Below, one piece after another: positions 23,861 through 35,510 of a stretch of DNA of 64,000 nt. Location of the stretch: NCBI GenBank assembly GCA_014529385.2, contig CM043960.1:38293281-38357280 (forward strand), given 5' to 3'. A program made the position numbers and the translations under genes. Source of the DNA: Adiantum capillus-veneris. Its lineage: Eukaryota; Streptophyta; Polypodiopsida; Polypodiales; Pteridaceae. Positions within the stretch are counted from its first letter, which is position 1. Each line of letters opens with the position of its first letter. The notes beneath the pieces are model-generated. The model worked only from the letters and a program-made list of their open reading frames with translations, made no database searches and was not told the DNA's origin.

Positions 23861-25062
23861 CATTGTGCCACTTCCACATTAAAATAATGCAAAAAGGAAT
23901 GTAGGGGAAGCAATTGCACCGTGTGCACAACTTTTTTCTTACCTTGGGCATCAAATTTCCCCTTGGGACAATCCTTTTTTCCATGCCCACTTCCCAAATA
24001 ATTAAAACATAACTTATCCTTATTTGCTTTTTCAAATTCCTCGCTTGAAAAATGTCCTCTAGGCCCTTTGGACTTCTTGGATACATCAAGTGAGGCTACC
24101 GCAAATATTTTCTTATTATGGCCATGAGATGCACGTGTATGCAAAGTGTCAAGCATATGCATGCTAAGCAATGCTTTTTCATCGGGATCATCATTGATAC
24201 GAACGTGCACTATAGCTTCCTCAAGCGTGTTGGGACCTGGGTTTTAAAATGCTTTTTAAGCTCACAAATTAACCCATGGATGAACCCACATACCTGCTTG
24301 AAGACATCTAGACCCTCCAGCTTGAGGATAACATCTCTATAATGTGGGATATACTCAAGCAATGTTGTATGTTGATGTATAGAACATTTATCCCATGCAA
24401 TCCAATTTCTATACCTCTTATCAGTAGGAAAAAATTCTTTTCTAAATACATCCTCAAAGGCAACCCATGCGGGTAGTACGATGCCCTTCTCATTGAGTGA
24501 CATCCACCATTTATAGCCTTTACCTTTTAGTGTTAAACTAGTTTGCAGTGCCTTGACTGCATCCAGAGTCCAATGAAGATCATGAATGCCATCCTAATCA
24601 GTGAGAAAGATATCTCTTATCTTCCTCTCCAAAAATCGATGGTTTTGCCTATTTCAAGAACTCATCGACCTCTTTCTGAGTGAGAATTGGAAATGGTCCA
24701 GATTAGAGCCTTGCTTCGATATGCTAGGTATTGGATTTTTAGACACAATGCCAAAAAAAATTCAAGGTTCCTCATTGGTAGGGCCCTTGTCTTGGTAATG
24801 CATACATTGCACTACTAGATCAAACATCTTAGTGACAGTCACATTCAAATGTGCAAAATTCGTTTCTAAAACAGACGTGTGATTGCAATGCTCTAAACTC
24901 TTGTAGATCAAGCAATTCTATGTTGTCATCCATTCCAGTTGCCGTGCGGATACCCTTCCTAAGAGTATCCAATTGCGGTGCAAAAATGGGCATGACGGGT
25001 GCAGGATGCTCAAATTTTAATTTATGATGCATGTTTATGTTTGAATCCATGGTGCAATACAT
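23842..25062 (-). pseudogene. Gypsy gag (two or more pieces)
   Basis: Pieces in order are 25062-24829 (PQLDTLRKGIRTATG region), 24503-24210 (capsid part, WVAFEDVFRKEFFPTDKRYRNW, LEGLDVFKQVCGFIHGL) and 24210-23842. The last contains the nucleocapsid knuckle CFNYLGSGHGKKDC, in which the second cysteine of CX2CX4HX4C has become tyrosine. The reading frame shifts at least twice. Confidence 0.85.
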
Positions 25063-25440
25063 TTACAAGAAAAAGATGATTACCTTGTATTGAAACCACC
25101 ATGTGAAGCTTTTCCAAAATAAAGTAGGCCTTGCTAATGAGCAACCACAAACTTGAGAGAGCTATTGGCCATGCCAAATGAATTTCCAAAATCAAAAGGA
25201 CTTGCTGAAAGCAAATTAGTGTCGAAATCAAAAGGAGCATGTCGATGACTAAATCCATGGTGCAGTACATTTACAAGAAAAAGATGAATATCTTGTATTG
25301 AAACCACCATGTGAAGCTTTTCCAAAATAAAGTAGGCCTTGCCAATGAGCAACCACAAACTTGAGAGAGCTATTGGCCATGCCAAATGAATTTCCAAAAT
25401 CAAAAGGACTTGCTAAAAGCATATCAGTGTCGGAATCAAG
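25043..25440 (-). repeat. Tandem duplication, two units of about 200 bases
   Basis: Units 25043-25250 and 25251-25440 share ATCCATGGTGCAGTACATTT, the AACCACCATGTGAAGCTTTT stretch and TTTCCAAAATCAAAAGGACT. They lie in the leader just upstream of the minus-strand gag. They differ by few substitutions, so the duplication is younger than most damage in the element. Confidence 0.85.
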
Positions 25441-26230
25441 GTCTTGCTTGATGAATGTGCATGGCTTGATGAGTGTACATGGCTTCAACTATTTTTACCT
25501 TGCAGACTTCAAAATAGCATTATCAAGCTTCAAAGTTTGAAACATGTTGAAGGCCGTAAGCATGTTGCCAAAGCCCAACTTTGTGCTGAATTTGAGTATA
25601 TGGTTGTGTGTACCACAATTAACCATGGAAAGAATCGTCAAATTTTGATGTGAATTTTTTTTGAATTATTGATAATTCAATGCAAATTTTCTCTCAACAA
25701 AAATTATTATTTTTTCAAGTCCTTGCCTTGCCTTTTGATGTGAATTTTCAATGAATTACTAAAAATTCACTAGAAATTTTCCCTTGTCAAAAATGATTAT
25801 GCATTCAAGGCCTTGCTTCATTCTTGCTTACCACATCTTGGCTGATTTTTCTATTGTAGTGTTTTTGCAGGGGGAAAGTCCTCTTGGAAAACTACAGGCC
25901 CAAGACTTTAAATTTTATGGCCTTTGTGTGAAAAGAAAGCTCCACAGCTTCAATCATTGGCAGGTAACCTTCAATACGAGCTAGAGAGAGGGAGAGAGAT
26001 TAGATGTTGCAGTGCCTATCAGGGCTTAAACATGTGACAAGAATTGCTTCCCACAACCTTGTAACCCCAAGATGCTGGTTCTGAGAAATATGGTGCATGT
26101 CACAATGGTTCCCTTGGTGAAGCCAAGGTTGCATCCCACGCAGGCCTTCGACAAAGTGCTTTCTCCTTGCCCCCCAAGTTGCATGCATGCAAGTTCACAT
26201 GCAAAAGCTATTATTGGCAATCCCTCCATG
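25441..26230 (-). other. Leader of minus-strand gypsy element
   Basis: Runs from the duplicated block to the priming site at 26231. No gene recognised. It has two similar AT-rich TGAATTTT.AATGAATTA segments near 25650 and 25740. Confidence 0.6.
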
Positions 26231-26247
26231 CCTTTGCTATGATACCA
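26231..26247 (-). promoter_or_regulatory. Primer-binding site, tRNA-Met type, minus strand
   Basis: On the minus strand TGGTATCATAGCAAAGG follows the LTR end by one base. It defines the direction of the 21312-26460 element. Confidence 0.8.
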
Positions 26248-26248
26248 C

Positions 26249-26460
26249 TGAGAGGCCCTAGGGTGTGGAACCCGATACACCACCCAACCATCCTACCATC
26301 TCCTTATAGGATAGGACACGTGCCAGACTTAGCCCCTTGACCTCACATCTATTCTTATCAGGTAGGTCTTTGTGAGATCTACCTAGCCTCCATAGTCAAT
26401 TTGGCCACATTAAGGCCGTCCAGTGTGTCCTTCTAAGAAACTATATATTATCTTGCATAG
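26249..26460 (-). repeat. LTR remnant of minus-strand gypsy element
   Basis: The inner boundary at 26249 (TGAGAGGCCC on the plus strand) is set by the priming site. The outer boundary is uncertain; I place it near 26460 because gag-like sequence of another element follows. No partner LTR was found at the left end, which is truncated in integrase. Confidence 0.5.
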
Positions 26461-26760
26461 ATTGACCCCTAGGGGGGCTTGTATAACTACCCTTATAGAT
26501 GCTACCTCTCCTCCTTGTAAAGTAGATGGAGAAGCCCAACACTTGTACTAAATTTAGACTCATTCTAGAAGGATTGTCCTCCTTGGGCCTATGGGGGAAA
26601 TTGTGGCTCAAGTGAGTGATGGCTTTAACCACAATATCATTGAGCCACTGGTAAGCATTTTCCTTGTCATAGAGGCACTCTCTCATCCTATGGTTTCCTC
26701 TACATTTGAAGTAGGCACCATCAATTTTAGGACATTGAGGTGGAGGCTATCTCATCATTT
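26441..26760 (-). pseudogene. Gag-like zinc-knuckle fragment
   Basis: The minus strand reads PPPQCPKIDGAYFKCRGNHRMRECLYDKENAYQWLNDIV, which has the look of a retroelement nucleocapsid with an incomplete cysteine knuckle, followed by SHNFPHRPKEDNPSRMSLN. Short and without other domains. It may come from a second gypsy element inserted next to, or fused with, the LTR at 26249. Confidence 0.45.
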
Positions 26761-28465
26761 GAAGTCTATGCCTTATAGGGCTCGTTACCATAATTGAAAT
26801 AGGGCCACCATTAGAATACTCATGGTAGTATCAATAGGGAAGTAGCTTGGGTCATGCTCTCCTTTGTAATAGCTGCTCACTAGCACTAAGTCCCTAGATA
26901 ATCTAGCTTTTTCTGGGATAACATCAATATATCTCAAGGTCATAGCCCCAAGAAGCGGTGGTTGGGCCCCTAAGACTAGGGTTGGATGTGGGGAGCTTCC
27001 CTTACTAATGGGTTACCTCGTCCTTAAACAAGAGCTAGACTAGGTCTTCTCCTAAGGATATTTAGTACACGTTCTCTAAAGAAGAAAATTTAAGTATTGC
27101 GATTATCTATTTTCCCTATATACATCACATCAAAGCATATCACTTGCACCTTGAGCAACATTCATACCTATTTGGTAGCTTTTAGTTGGACGGTTCAAAG
27201 TACACGTTCCACAAACATAAGCTCTAGGTAGGGTGGTTGATTCCTCACATAGTAGATGGGTCCGCACATCTCATGGCACATTCTACACAAGGCTTGGTCC
27301 ATGATGCCCTCCGAGTTGACATCATGAGTGGCCGCACTAGAATCTTCAAAGGCATTATGTGTTATGTTGGAAGCTCTCTCTAGTCCATAGTTATCTCCGT
27401 ACAATAAAGCATCATTGTAACATTCATTCAAAGTGGATGATGCTTACCAAAGAGATGGATATACAATTTTCAAGAAGTCTTTTCGAGAAGAATGATATCA
27501 ATCTTCATTGTGAAGGTGTGTCCAAAGTTGGGCATCGAGAAATGTACAGATTCAGTTAGTTAATGGCTTCATACACCATCTCCTTGGGTTGCTACTTAAA
27601 ACACAAAATCTAACTTAGTGTGGTGATCTTAATCCAAGTCTTAGTGTTCCTCTCTATGAAAGTTATGTCCATTACTTCAAACTCATAGAAAACTGGCACT
27701 TGCAAAGCCTAAAACATGGCCATGAGTTCCCTTTCATGGAAAGTCCAAATCTCTAAACCATAGTATGCACATCCATAACTTTCTCTACATATGCTACCTA
27801 TAAAAATTGAGCTCCATGATCAAGTTGGTTTGTCACGCATCATAATGCATGCATGGTTTTGTAGATGGAAAACACAAATTCGGGAATGGGCCACTTCTAG
27901 GGGATCCTTGGAGTTATTTGTCTTAGATATAGATCCTCTTGTCTTCCAGAGATTCTTGTGGTCCATTGGGTCTCCTCAAGGATCAACAAGGTCACAGCCA
28001 AGAGAAACATGGGCATTACTCTTCTTCTTACCTTCTTGGCCCCATCCCAATCATATCGGCCTTGTAATGTGACTCATATGGCCTTGTTATGGGTGTAGGA
28101 TTCACAAATGGAAAACCATTTAGTCTAGCCCTTCCCAAATCCCTACACAAAACTAGTAAACCCACCAAGTGTGATCTTGACGGTTATAAAGGTTAAATTT
28201 GTAATATTCAATTCCCCATGCATCAAACAATTGAGGGACTGGAGTGCACTCATTGGCGTGGACATAGAACTTGCACTCAAGAGGATAGGATTGTTTGCAA
28301 TTTGTTGGGATAAAGGCACGTGGCTACGCAACTTGATTAACCCTAATCCCATTACCTCTCTACTAACACTTGTATACTTATACAATCAAGAAACACACAC
28401 ACACTCTCTCCTTCTTTAGTGGCCTTCTTGCACACACACGAGCACAAGGCACATGGCCTCACAAC
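26761..28465. other. Unresolved repeat-like DNA
   Basis: No domain recognised in any frame. The segment includes the minus-strand frame 27431-27195 (78 residues, Cys-rich CRMCHEMCG) and the plus-strand frame 27791-28072, neither assignable. The last 350 bases (up to ACCTCACAAC before the priming site at 28466) may be an LTR end. Confidence 0.4.
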
Positions 28466-28480
28466 TGGTATCAGTGCCAA
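28466..28480 (+). promoter_or_regulatory. Probable primer-binding site, tRNA-iMet type
   Basis: TGGTATCAGTGCCAA follows CTCACAAC. The element body that follows (28700 on) is homologous to the internal region of the 7.9-kb element, whose priming site at 54212 has the same TGGTATCAG. Confidence 0.6.
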
Positions 28481-29185
28481 CTCCTTAAATCCAAGCTGGA
28501 CCTTGCAACCCTGTATGTGCAGCTCCCTAAAGAGGGGGCTAAGGCACATCAAGCATTTGTAGAAAAAATCAAGCATGCATTGATGCAGGCAGAGCACATT
28601 TATAAGTGAATTGTGTACTATAGCAAATCGGGGGAGTTGAAGTCACAAAATTGAGCATTGTGGACATCAAACAAAGCAAGCAAAGGGCAACACTAGGGGC
28701 TGGAGCCACCTATAGGGATAGCCTGAAGCTTGATACTATTCAGGTTAGTCATGCATCATGCACACATTTATACATGTTGTTTGAGAAGGGATAGTGTATT
28801 CACGATGCATTTATGAGTGACGTTGGTTGGTGACACCTGTTTGAATTATCTTCTTGTGTGGATTTATGTGGTATTGGGTTGCAATGAATTGATCGGAGTG
28901 TCATACAAGTATATTAAGGATTTTTTTAACGTTACTTTTGTAATTAGCAATGGCTCCTAAGGTGACTCTTGATTACTTTTAAGAAAAAGGTAGACGGTTT
29001 TCACGATAGTATAATTGACTTATGACACCTCAACTAAGTTTTATCCTCTAACTAGGTGTAAATGCCTACCCATTCCTTAGAAAATTATGGTTGAATTCTT
29101 TTCCCTATGTCCACCCTTTTGACTTATAGTGTAGAGACTAATGTAATATATTATCAACCATTTAATATAGGGTTTAGAATTTGAT

Positions 29186-29990
29186 ATGATACAATGTTCA
29201 GTCATGCCTCCTAAAGGAAATGGAGTGGCTGGTAATGCCAATGTCTATATCACACCTCAACCAACTATCATTGATCGTGACATGGATGTTATGCTTGGAA
29301 AGTCACAACCTGGGAACGTTAGCAGAGAAGGCAACAATATAGGCAAGGTTCTTGAGGATTGGACTGAGTGCATGGATGATTACTTTGATTTAGCTCATTC
29401 ATCTATCGAGAAAAAAGCTATCATTTATAAGTTCAAACTTAAAAAGACGGTCAAGTGTTGGTGGAAAGACCATTGTAGTGAGAACAACGTTAGCCCAATT
29501 ACGACAACTTGGGATTATTTTAAAACACAACTAAAGAAGAACTATCAAAACAAGGTATATCATTCCGACTATAGGAATGAGTTTCTTGATTGTACTTAGG
29601 AAACCAAAGATCTAGAATCATACTATTTCTTGTATGCTCCAACGGGGATGACTCAGGAAGTCAAAGTGGCACGATTCATGTCAAGCCTACATAAACCTTT
29701 GAAGACTACACTTCAAACCTTATGTCTTACAATTTTTGTAGATGTTCTTGATGCGGGTAAGCCCAGATCAAAATATCAAATGAAAGTAAAAGGCCTCAAC
29801 TACAGGAGGATGAGTCTAGGCCTTCACATTCTCAAACTCAAGAAGCCATTTTAGGTAGGAGAGCTATAAGAGATCACCTTTGCTTCAATTTTTTTGAGCC
29901 TGGCCATGTGCCTTGGGATTGTCCGTTTAATGATCTCGACAATTATGAGCCTACAGGACAAAATGATGTGCTAAGTATAGACACTAACAG
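29186..29990 (+). pseudogene. Gag of gag-only gypsy element
   Basis: The retrotransposon gag domain is recognised from WTECMDDYFDLAHSSIEKKAIIYKFKLKKTVKCWWKDHC, TWDYFKTQLKKNY, YRNEFLD and VARFMSSLHKPLKTTLQ. A TAG at about 29597-29599 and a shift near 29630 break it. Near 29881-29925 the nucleocapsid reads CFNFFEPGHVPWDC, with the second cysteine replaced by phenylalanine. No pol domain follows in the remaining 400 bases before the 3' end. Confidence 0.82.
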
Positions 29991-30386
29991 GAACCTTTGA
30001 AATTCACACTCTACATCTAATACGGCACAACAAAACTTGTTTCAGGACCAGAGACCACCTCGAACCAAGGGAGTTTCAGGCCCGCAAAATCTAACCTTTA
30101 CAAGAAATGGACCACCCAACACTACCTCGTTTAGGAGAAACTGAACAACCTCAAGGGGATAATCGAGGTGGAGGAAATCCATCAAATGTTTGTGTCCATG
30201 CAGCCACTGTAGATGAAGAAGAAAAAGAAGAACTTTCAATATCTTTTCGGCTTGCTAATGCTCCAACATTATTCGATCCTATCACAACTGAAATCTCTCC
30301 AGGATAGGTTCATAACTAAACACCTTATGGAATAAACAATATTTATAGAGGATTTAAGACTTAATTATTCACGTCGAGGTGAGGAC

Positions 30387-30391
30387 ACCTC
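30387..30391. repeat. Target-site duplication ACCTC (left)
   Basis: ACCTC directly precedes the LTR at 30392 and recurs exactly at 39825-39829. The target lies in the 3' part of the gag-only element. Confidence 0.93.
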
Positions 30392-30632
30392 TGTGCGCTC
30401 CTTGCCGCACTGTCGAAGCAAGGGACTTGCCGATACACCGTGTGCGAGCCACAAATGGCTCCAAGCACACAACAAGACTAATCTAGCAAGCTCAAAAGAG
30501 GGCAATGGTGTGTCACTCACCGCTCTATGCTCCTGCCGTGGAGTATTCCTCGCCGCGATGAAGAAGAAGCTGCAGTCGTGCCGCGCTCAACCGCTTCGCC
30601 ACCGTCATGCCTTCGTAATGCTCGATCGCACA

Positions 30633-30728
<96 letters not shown>

Positions 30729-31048
30729 CACACACACACGAGGAGGTGAAGAAGAAGAAGATGGAGATGGAGATGGAGATGGAGCAAGAGCACTCTTCTA
30801 TTGCACAAATGAGAGAATGAGTGAATTTTAGGTTTAGTTGGCTTTTATATGAGCTCACCCCATTCACACTTGGATGCCCATGCTTAGCCAACTAATCCCT
30901 TGAATGTCCCAGTTAGAGTGCGCCTCTCATCGGCGATCACTCTTACCCTTTTCCTATTGGTCCGACAAGCCCGGTACCTGACTCTACCAAATACATAATA
31001 CACGTCCGTCGTAGGTGATGGGGTGTCCGTGAGCCGTGAGGGTTAACA
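30392..31048 (-). repeat. 3' LTR of gag-protease element copy 2
   Basis: 657 bases, reading TGTTAACC...GCGCACA on the minus strand. It contains (CT)28 followed by (AC)18 at about 30633-30724, and four GGAGAT units near 30762-30783, all longer than in the partner LTR. A TATA-like box (CATATAAAAG, minus) lies near 30844-30853. Confidence 0.95.
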
Positions 31049-31050
31049 TG

Positions 31051-31060
31051 CCCCCCTTCC
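31051..31060 (-). promoter_or_regulatory. Polypurine tract of copy 2
   Basis: On the minus strand GGAAGGGGGG is followed by CA and the LTR start. It is the expected primer site for plus-strand synthesis. Confidence 0.85.
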
Positions 31061-31556
31061 TGATGTAGATTCCGTCCTCAAAAGCTATTTGAGTTGAAGC
31101 TCGTTCGTCGAGGTGGAAGAGCATTTGAGATGAATGTCCTTAGCCTTCTTCAGTCACTGCAAAATCAAACAACATTGGCACAGTAATTGCATTCTCATAA
31201 GTGAGTAAAAAGCATATGCAGTTTTAGGTAGACAAATTGATTGGTAAAAGAATTTCAAACAATTTGTCAGCAATGAACATTAAATTCCAATGTAATCAAA
31301 TGCATAAACATATGTAAAGGTAAAAAATTAAACAAGTCTGGGGTCGCTAATTTGACGGTCGAAAGGCACTAGAGATCGAATATTAATACCATGGGTAAGC
31401 TTCTTAATTTTCTGTGGTCAATTAAGTTGTTTAATTGCGAGAGCCAAGTATTCATGTTCGAGGGCTAACTAGAGGCTATATCTAGAAGACCTTATAGTTA
31501 AGCTACCATAAAAGGAATTTCTCATGAAATCATCGCCTGACTGATTACTTTTTCTT

Positions 31557-31809
31557 TGACCCCCCAAAGTCTTTTCACAGTGATTCAATTTGATGTGTGT
31601 GCTTATTTTGTATGCCTTGGTTTTTTTGCTTTTCAAGGAAAAGCGCCCACACTCGGAACCTCTAGGGCTCTAGTACCATAGGCAATACATGTGAGTGAAG
31701 TACCAAATCAAGCTGAACTTTCTCTTCCAGCTTAAGATTTTACAGTGTGGCACTTTGATTTTTTGTTTGTTCATTTTCAGCATTTTAATTTTGTAACTTT
31801 GGGGGGTCA
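31557..31809. repeat. 253-base segment with 14-base terminal inverted repeats
   Basis: TGACCCCCCAAAGT at 31557-31570 is repeated inverted and exactly at 31796-31809. It lies in the 3' untranslated part of copy 2, beyond the point where copy 1 is truncated. No clear target duplication is seen, so it may be a small inverted-repeat element or a structured RNA region. Confidence 0.5.
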
Positions 31810-32422
31810 TATAACACTGATACACCTCCCTAGGCTCATCACACTAGTAAACTCCCTTTATAATACTTAAGCTAAAGGTCAATAGGGTAAGGCCCACTAG
31901 AAAGCCCTAATACATTTCACACAATGCTGCCTAAATTGGATTAAGAACCTAAGTAACCATTGATTATTAGGAAGGCATTCCCCATGGTATTAAGAGAAGA
32001 TCTCTAACACCTAACTTGGTCAAACTAGCTTAGTTGGATTGCTTGATTTTTAAACCTAGACAAGTGATTATGACAAAAAATTACATTGAATTAAATGTTT
32101 GTTACTAAGCAAATGTGCTGGATATTATCCTACCAATCACAATTAAAGCAGACAATCATAGATGCAAAAAAGATAAGGGGCAATGCTAATGCACAAGAAA
32201 CACCTGTTTGTGTCGATGGTCGCGCTTGATTTGAAGAGTGAATCGAGATAAAGATTCCATGAAGGTCCAAATCCTACCAATAGCAACACACTCCTGTACA
32301 CACTAGGAAACAAAAGGAATACCTCCAGGAGGCACATTAGTGGAAAAAGGTACCAACACTTATTGAACACAACAAAAAACATAAGGAACCCTAACCTAAT
32401 TATTTGCACTCCCCCTTGAGAG

Positions 32423-32881
32423 TCAAGGGAATAGGATATTGTAGAGGTTGGGGGGAAACCCTAAGGCTAAACCCCTATCCTCGTCGTCAAGATAAACAAA
32501 GTCATCATCCATGAGACCATATGTGCCATCCGTGTAGTTGTGTAAATTTTCTTCTTCATCATAGGTGCCCATGTTTACTAAGAAGGTCACTAGACGCCTA
32601 TAGTCATCTTGGTCAAAAGGGTAGGCTTGTGCAATGGGAGAAATGCTCTCTACTAAGTATGGATCAGACATGGTCAAGAGACGTATCAGCCATTCTAACT
32701 CCTCAAAATTCCTCTCACATGCTAGCATACCTATCAAATCCCATTCACATGCAAGCACTGGAAAGACCATGTAAAATATTTGTGAAAAGTAACGAGGGTA
32801 CCTCTCACCCAAGGCAGGAGTGGATGACTCTAGCGTACTAGCCATATCTGTACACGCAAATAGATGATGGTTAGAGTGCAA
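32423..32881 (-). CDS. Unknown 152-residue acidic protein inside copy 2
   Basis: An intact frame starting at ATG 32881, between protease and the 3' LTR. The N-terminal half is mixed and hydrophobic in parts (FSQIFYMVFPVLACEWDLIGMLA), and the C-terminal half is strongly acidic (TYDEEENLHNY, DDDFVYLDDEDRG). No known domain is recognised, and no signal peptide or clear membrane span. Copy 1 has only about 170 unrelated bases at this place, so the frame is either a gain in copy 2 or a loss in copy 1. Extra frames downstream of pol occur in some plant gypsy lineages. It could also be a captured host fragment. Expression is unproven. Confidence 0.5.
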   Translation of the reverse strand: MHSNHHLFACTDMASTLESSTPALGERYPRYFSQIFYMVFPVLACEWDLIGMLACERNFEELEWLIRLLTMSDPYLVESISPIAQAYPFDQDDYRRLVTFLVNMGTYDEEENLHNYTDGTYGLMDDDFVYLDDEDRGLALGFPPNLYNILFP

Positions 32882-33090
32882 ATATTATAAGGGTCGTGTT
32901 CTTGTGCATAATTTGTTTTTATGATTTGTGTTATGGCTCTTGCTCTTTTACTTTTTTATCTTTTTTTGTGAGTATAAGGCTTTATATATACATTCCCTAA
33001 GATCGGAGATTAAGAGGTCAGGGAGAAAGGTTGAGAGGGAAGCAAGTGAATGATGGATGTCCACAAACACTCCCCCCTTCCTTGGGTAGA

Positions 33091-35510
33091 TCATACCATT
33101 TGAAATGATGTCGTCACCCTTTGAAACCAATTGTTCCAGTTGGTAATAGGTGAGGATTTTTGCCAGTAGTTTTCTATTACCTTAGGTGCCTCGTCGAGTT
33201 GCAAGGGTGGTAAGGTACTCTCCCAAGATCGAACTTGAAATAGTTCATCAGGTGATTCTTGAACACTGGGAGGTGTGGATTCCTTTGTAGCTTTATGGAG
33301 GTCCACTATTGTAGATGGAGGCTGTGGAGAAGTTTTTACCTCTACGGATGCATTACATGAGGAGCTAGAAGCTTCATGGGACTCCCCCCTTCTTGAGCTA
33401 GGTGGAACAAATCGTTCTTTCTTTGGTACCCAAACTAGCTCGGGAGCGGGTGTGTAGCATTCTGTGATTTTTTTTTTCCACGATCATTGATTCGTTTTGG
33501 ATCTATGGGATTGGGCTCACATGGGTCAGGTGATAGGTAAGAGCACAATCTACGTTTTGGCACCCAGATTTGATCATTTCCTTGATAGTAGCCTTGGGTT
33601 TCCAATAGTCGTTTAGGGATCCATCGCAACATTTTCTTACTTTTCTTGGATCGAGTGGTACGTTTCTTACAAGGCTTCTGTTTTTTAGCACTAGCTATGG
33701 TCACTAAAGAAGCTTTAGGGACCCACTTGTATGTTTTCTTCGTTACATTAGGATGAGTCTTGTCAGAAGCGATATGCATTGCTTGTAGCATATTTAAGGG
33801 TACAGGCATTTCATCCCCCTCAGGTGTTACCCAGGTCGTCCCCCTATTTCCCCAAGTGTCTATGGTTGTTGCTAGGTGGACCCAATCCACATTGTCCGAC
33901 TCAGTCATCCCAGGTAGGATATCCATATAAGGAGAGTTCTCCCCAATATCCGTTTCTTCGTTACATGTGTAACAATACTGTAATGGAGCTGAGTGAATTG
34001 TTGTGTCTGATCGATTATCAATGATGAATTTATTTCCTAGAGGATGCGTTCGACCACTTAAAAGATCAACTCGAATGACAGAGTCTTGGAACTGTAAGTA
34101 GACGTGGTTTTTGGACCAGTCATGCACCATTTTTGCTTCCCTCATGAATGGACGCCCTAAGATCATCTCAAATGACATAGGATGCTTGGAAAAATCCATA
34201 ACAATGAAAGTCTGCCTTACCTTGTGTCCCAAGACCTTGATCCTGAGATCCTTAAGCATTCCAATAGGCGTAACAATAGATCCATTAGCCATTTTTACCA
34301 CTACGCTTGTGGCTTCAAGGTGAGGTCGCCCCATAGACTCCCAACAACTCTTTGTCACCATGCTGACTCCGGCACCACCGTCAAGGACTCCCTTTACAGT
34401 TAATCCTTTAGTAGTGATTGGCAGAGTAGCATTAGATTCATCATCTTCAAAGTATTGCCCCAACTTGTTAACGGGTACTTCAATTACAGATTCATGTCCC
34501 GCTAGGTCAGATGGTGGTGCTAAATGTTCCTCATCATTCATTACAGAGTCAGGTTTGTTCATATGTGCAAACTGTGGTAATCCGGCCTGTAATTCTCCAT
34601 TGAGGAAGGCTCGAAGAGCTGAGACTAGCTCGGGGTCTTTATATAGTTTGGACATGATGGTGGTTCTAACTTCTGAAGACATGAAATCCATCAATTTGAC
34701 AACATTTAATGGCATCTTGTGGGACGTAGGACCCTGACAAGAGAATGGTGAAGATGGAATCTCCACTTCCTCAAGGGGGTTGGGCATTCCCTCACCAAAC
34801 ATTCTCTCTAGTAGGAAAGGTGTGTGTCCACTTTCAGATGTCCTACCCTCACTCTCTTCCCGAATGATACTGGGTATAGCTAACGGCCTGTAGTTCTTGT
34901 GAGGTTGAACTTGTGTGGGAAACACTGTGTCCGACATCTGGATATGTTTGGGTTCAGGTTCTAATGTTCGTTGAGTTTCTTCCACCAAACCCCTCAGTTG
35001 TTGGACTCGTTCAATTTCCACTATTGGGTTTGGATAGGTTCCAATCTTTCTCTTACAATCCTCATTTTTCGTCTCTCGTGGCTTATCTTGGGGGTTCGCA
35101 ACTGGGTGGTTTAACTTTGAATACTCTTTTGGTGCTCGTCGTAATTTCCTCTCGTGATCCTCCTCATTGGCTTTTTCCTTTGTAGTAATAGTTTTGGTCT
35201 CCGTGGTCTCTATCAAATCTGAGTCATCCTCAGGGTCATTCATATACACGGGATCCTCTCCTGTCCCTATGTTAGTCTTTGAACTAGGTTTTGAGCTAGA
35301 AGCATTAAGGGATTTCTTTCTTCGTGTTTTCTTCTTTCTCGCTCGGCCAATGGATGCAGCATCTCTCTCTTCGAGGATGTAATTTTGCTTTTGGAGCATC
35401 GACCGTGTGAGTACATTCACTGGTGCTATGTTTATAGTTGGTGGTGTCCCATCAACAATCTCTATTATGTTCAATGGTGTGATTTTCGGTGCGTTTGGAT
35501 TTTTAGGACA
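33091..35510 (-). pseudogene. Protease region of gag-protease element, copy 2
   Basis: The long frame begins after the TAG at 35511-35513 and is open to 33435. An A-run near 33470 shifts the frame, and the C-terminal part continues to 33091. Order: charged linker, VVKLMDFMSSEVRTTIMSKLYKDPELVSALRAF, retropepsin-like domain with VLDGGAGVSMV (DGG at the usual D-S/T-G site) and ILGRPFMREAKMVHDW, a conserved HSAPLQYCYTC segment, and a C-terminal tail with KWVPK, RWIPKR and WVPKRR repeats. It would cut the gag precursor. There is no RT after it. Only one nonsense codon and one homopolymer shift spoil it. Confidence 0.88.

Noticed and set aside
31796-31809. CTTTGGGGGG as a second polypurine tract of copy 2
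   Set aside because: It is on the wrong strand for the element and forms an exact inverted repeat with 31557-31570. The true tract is at 31051-31060.
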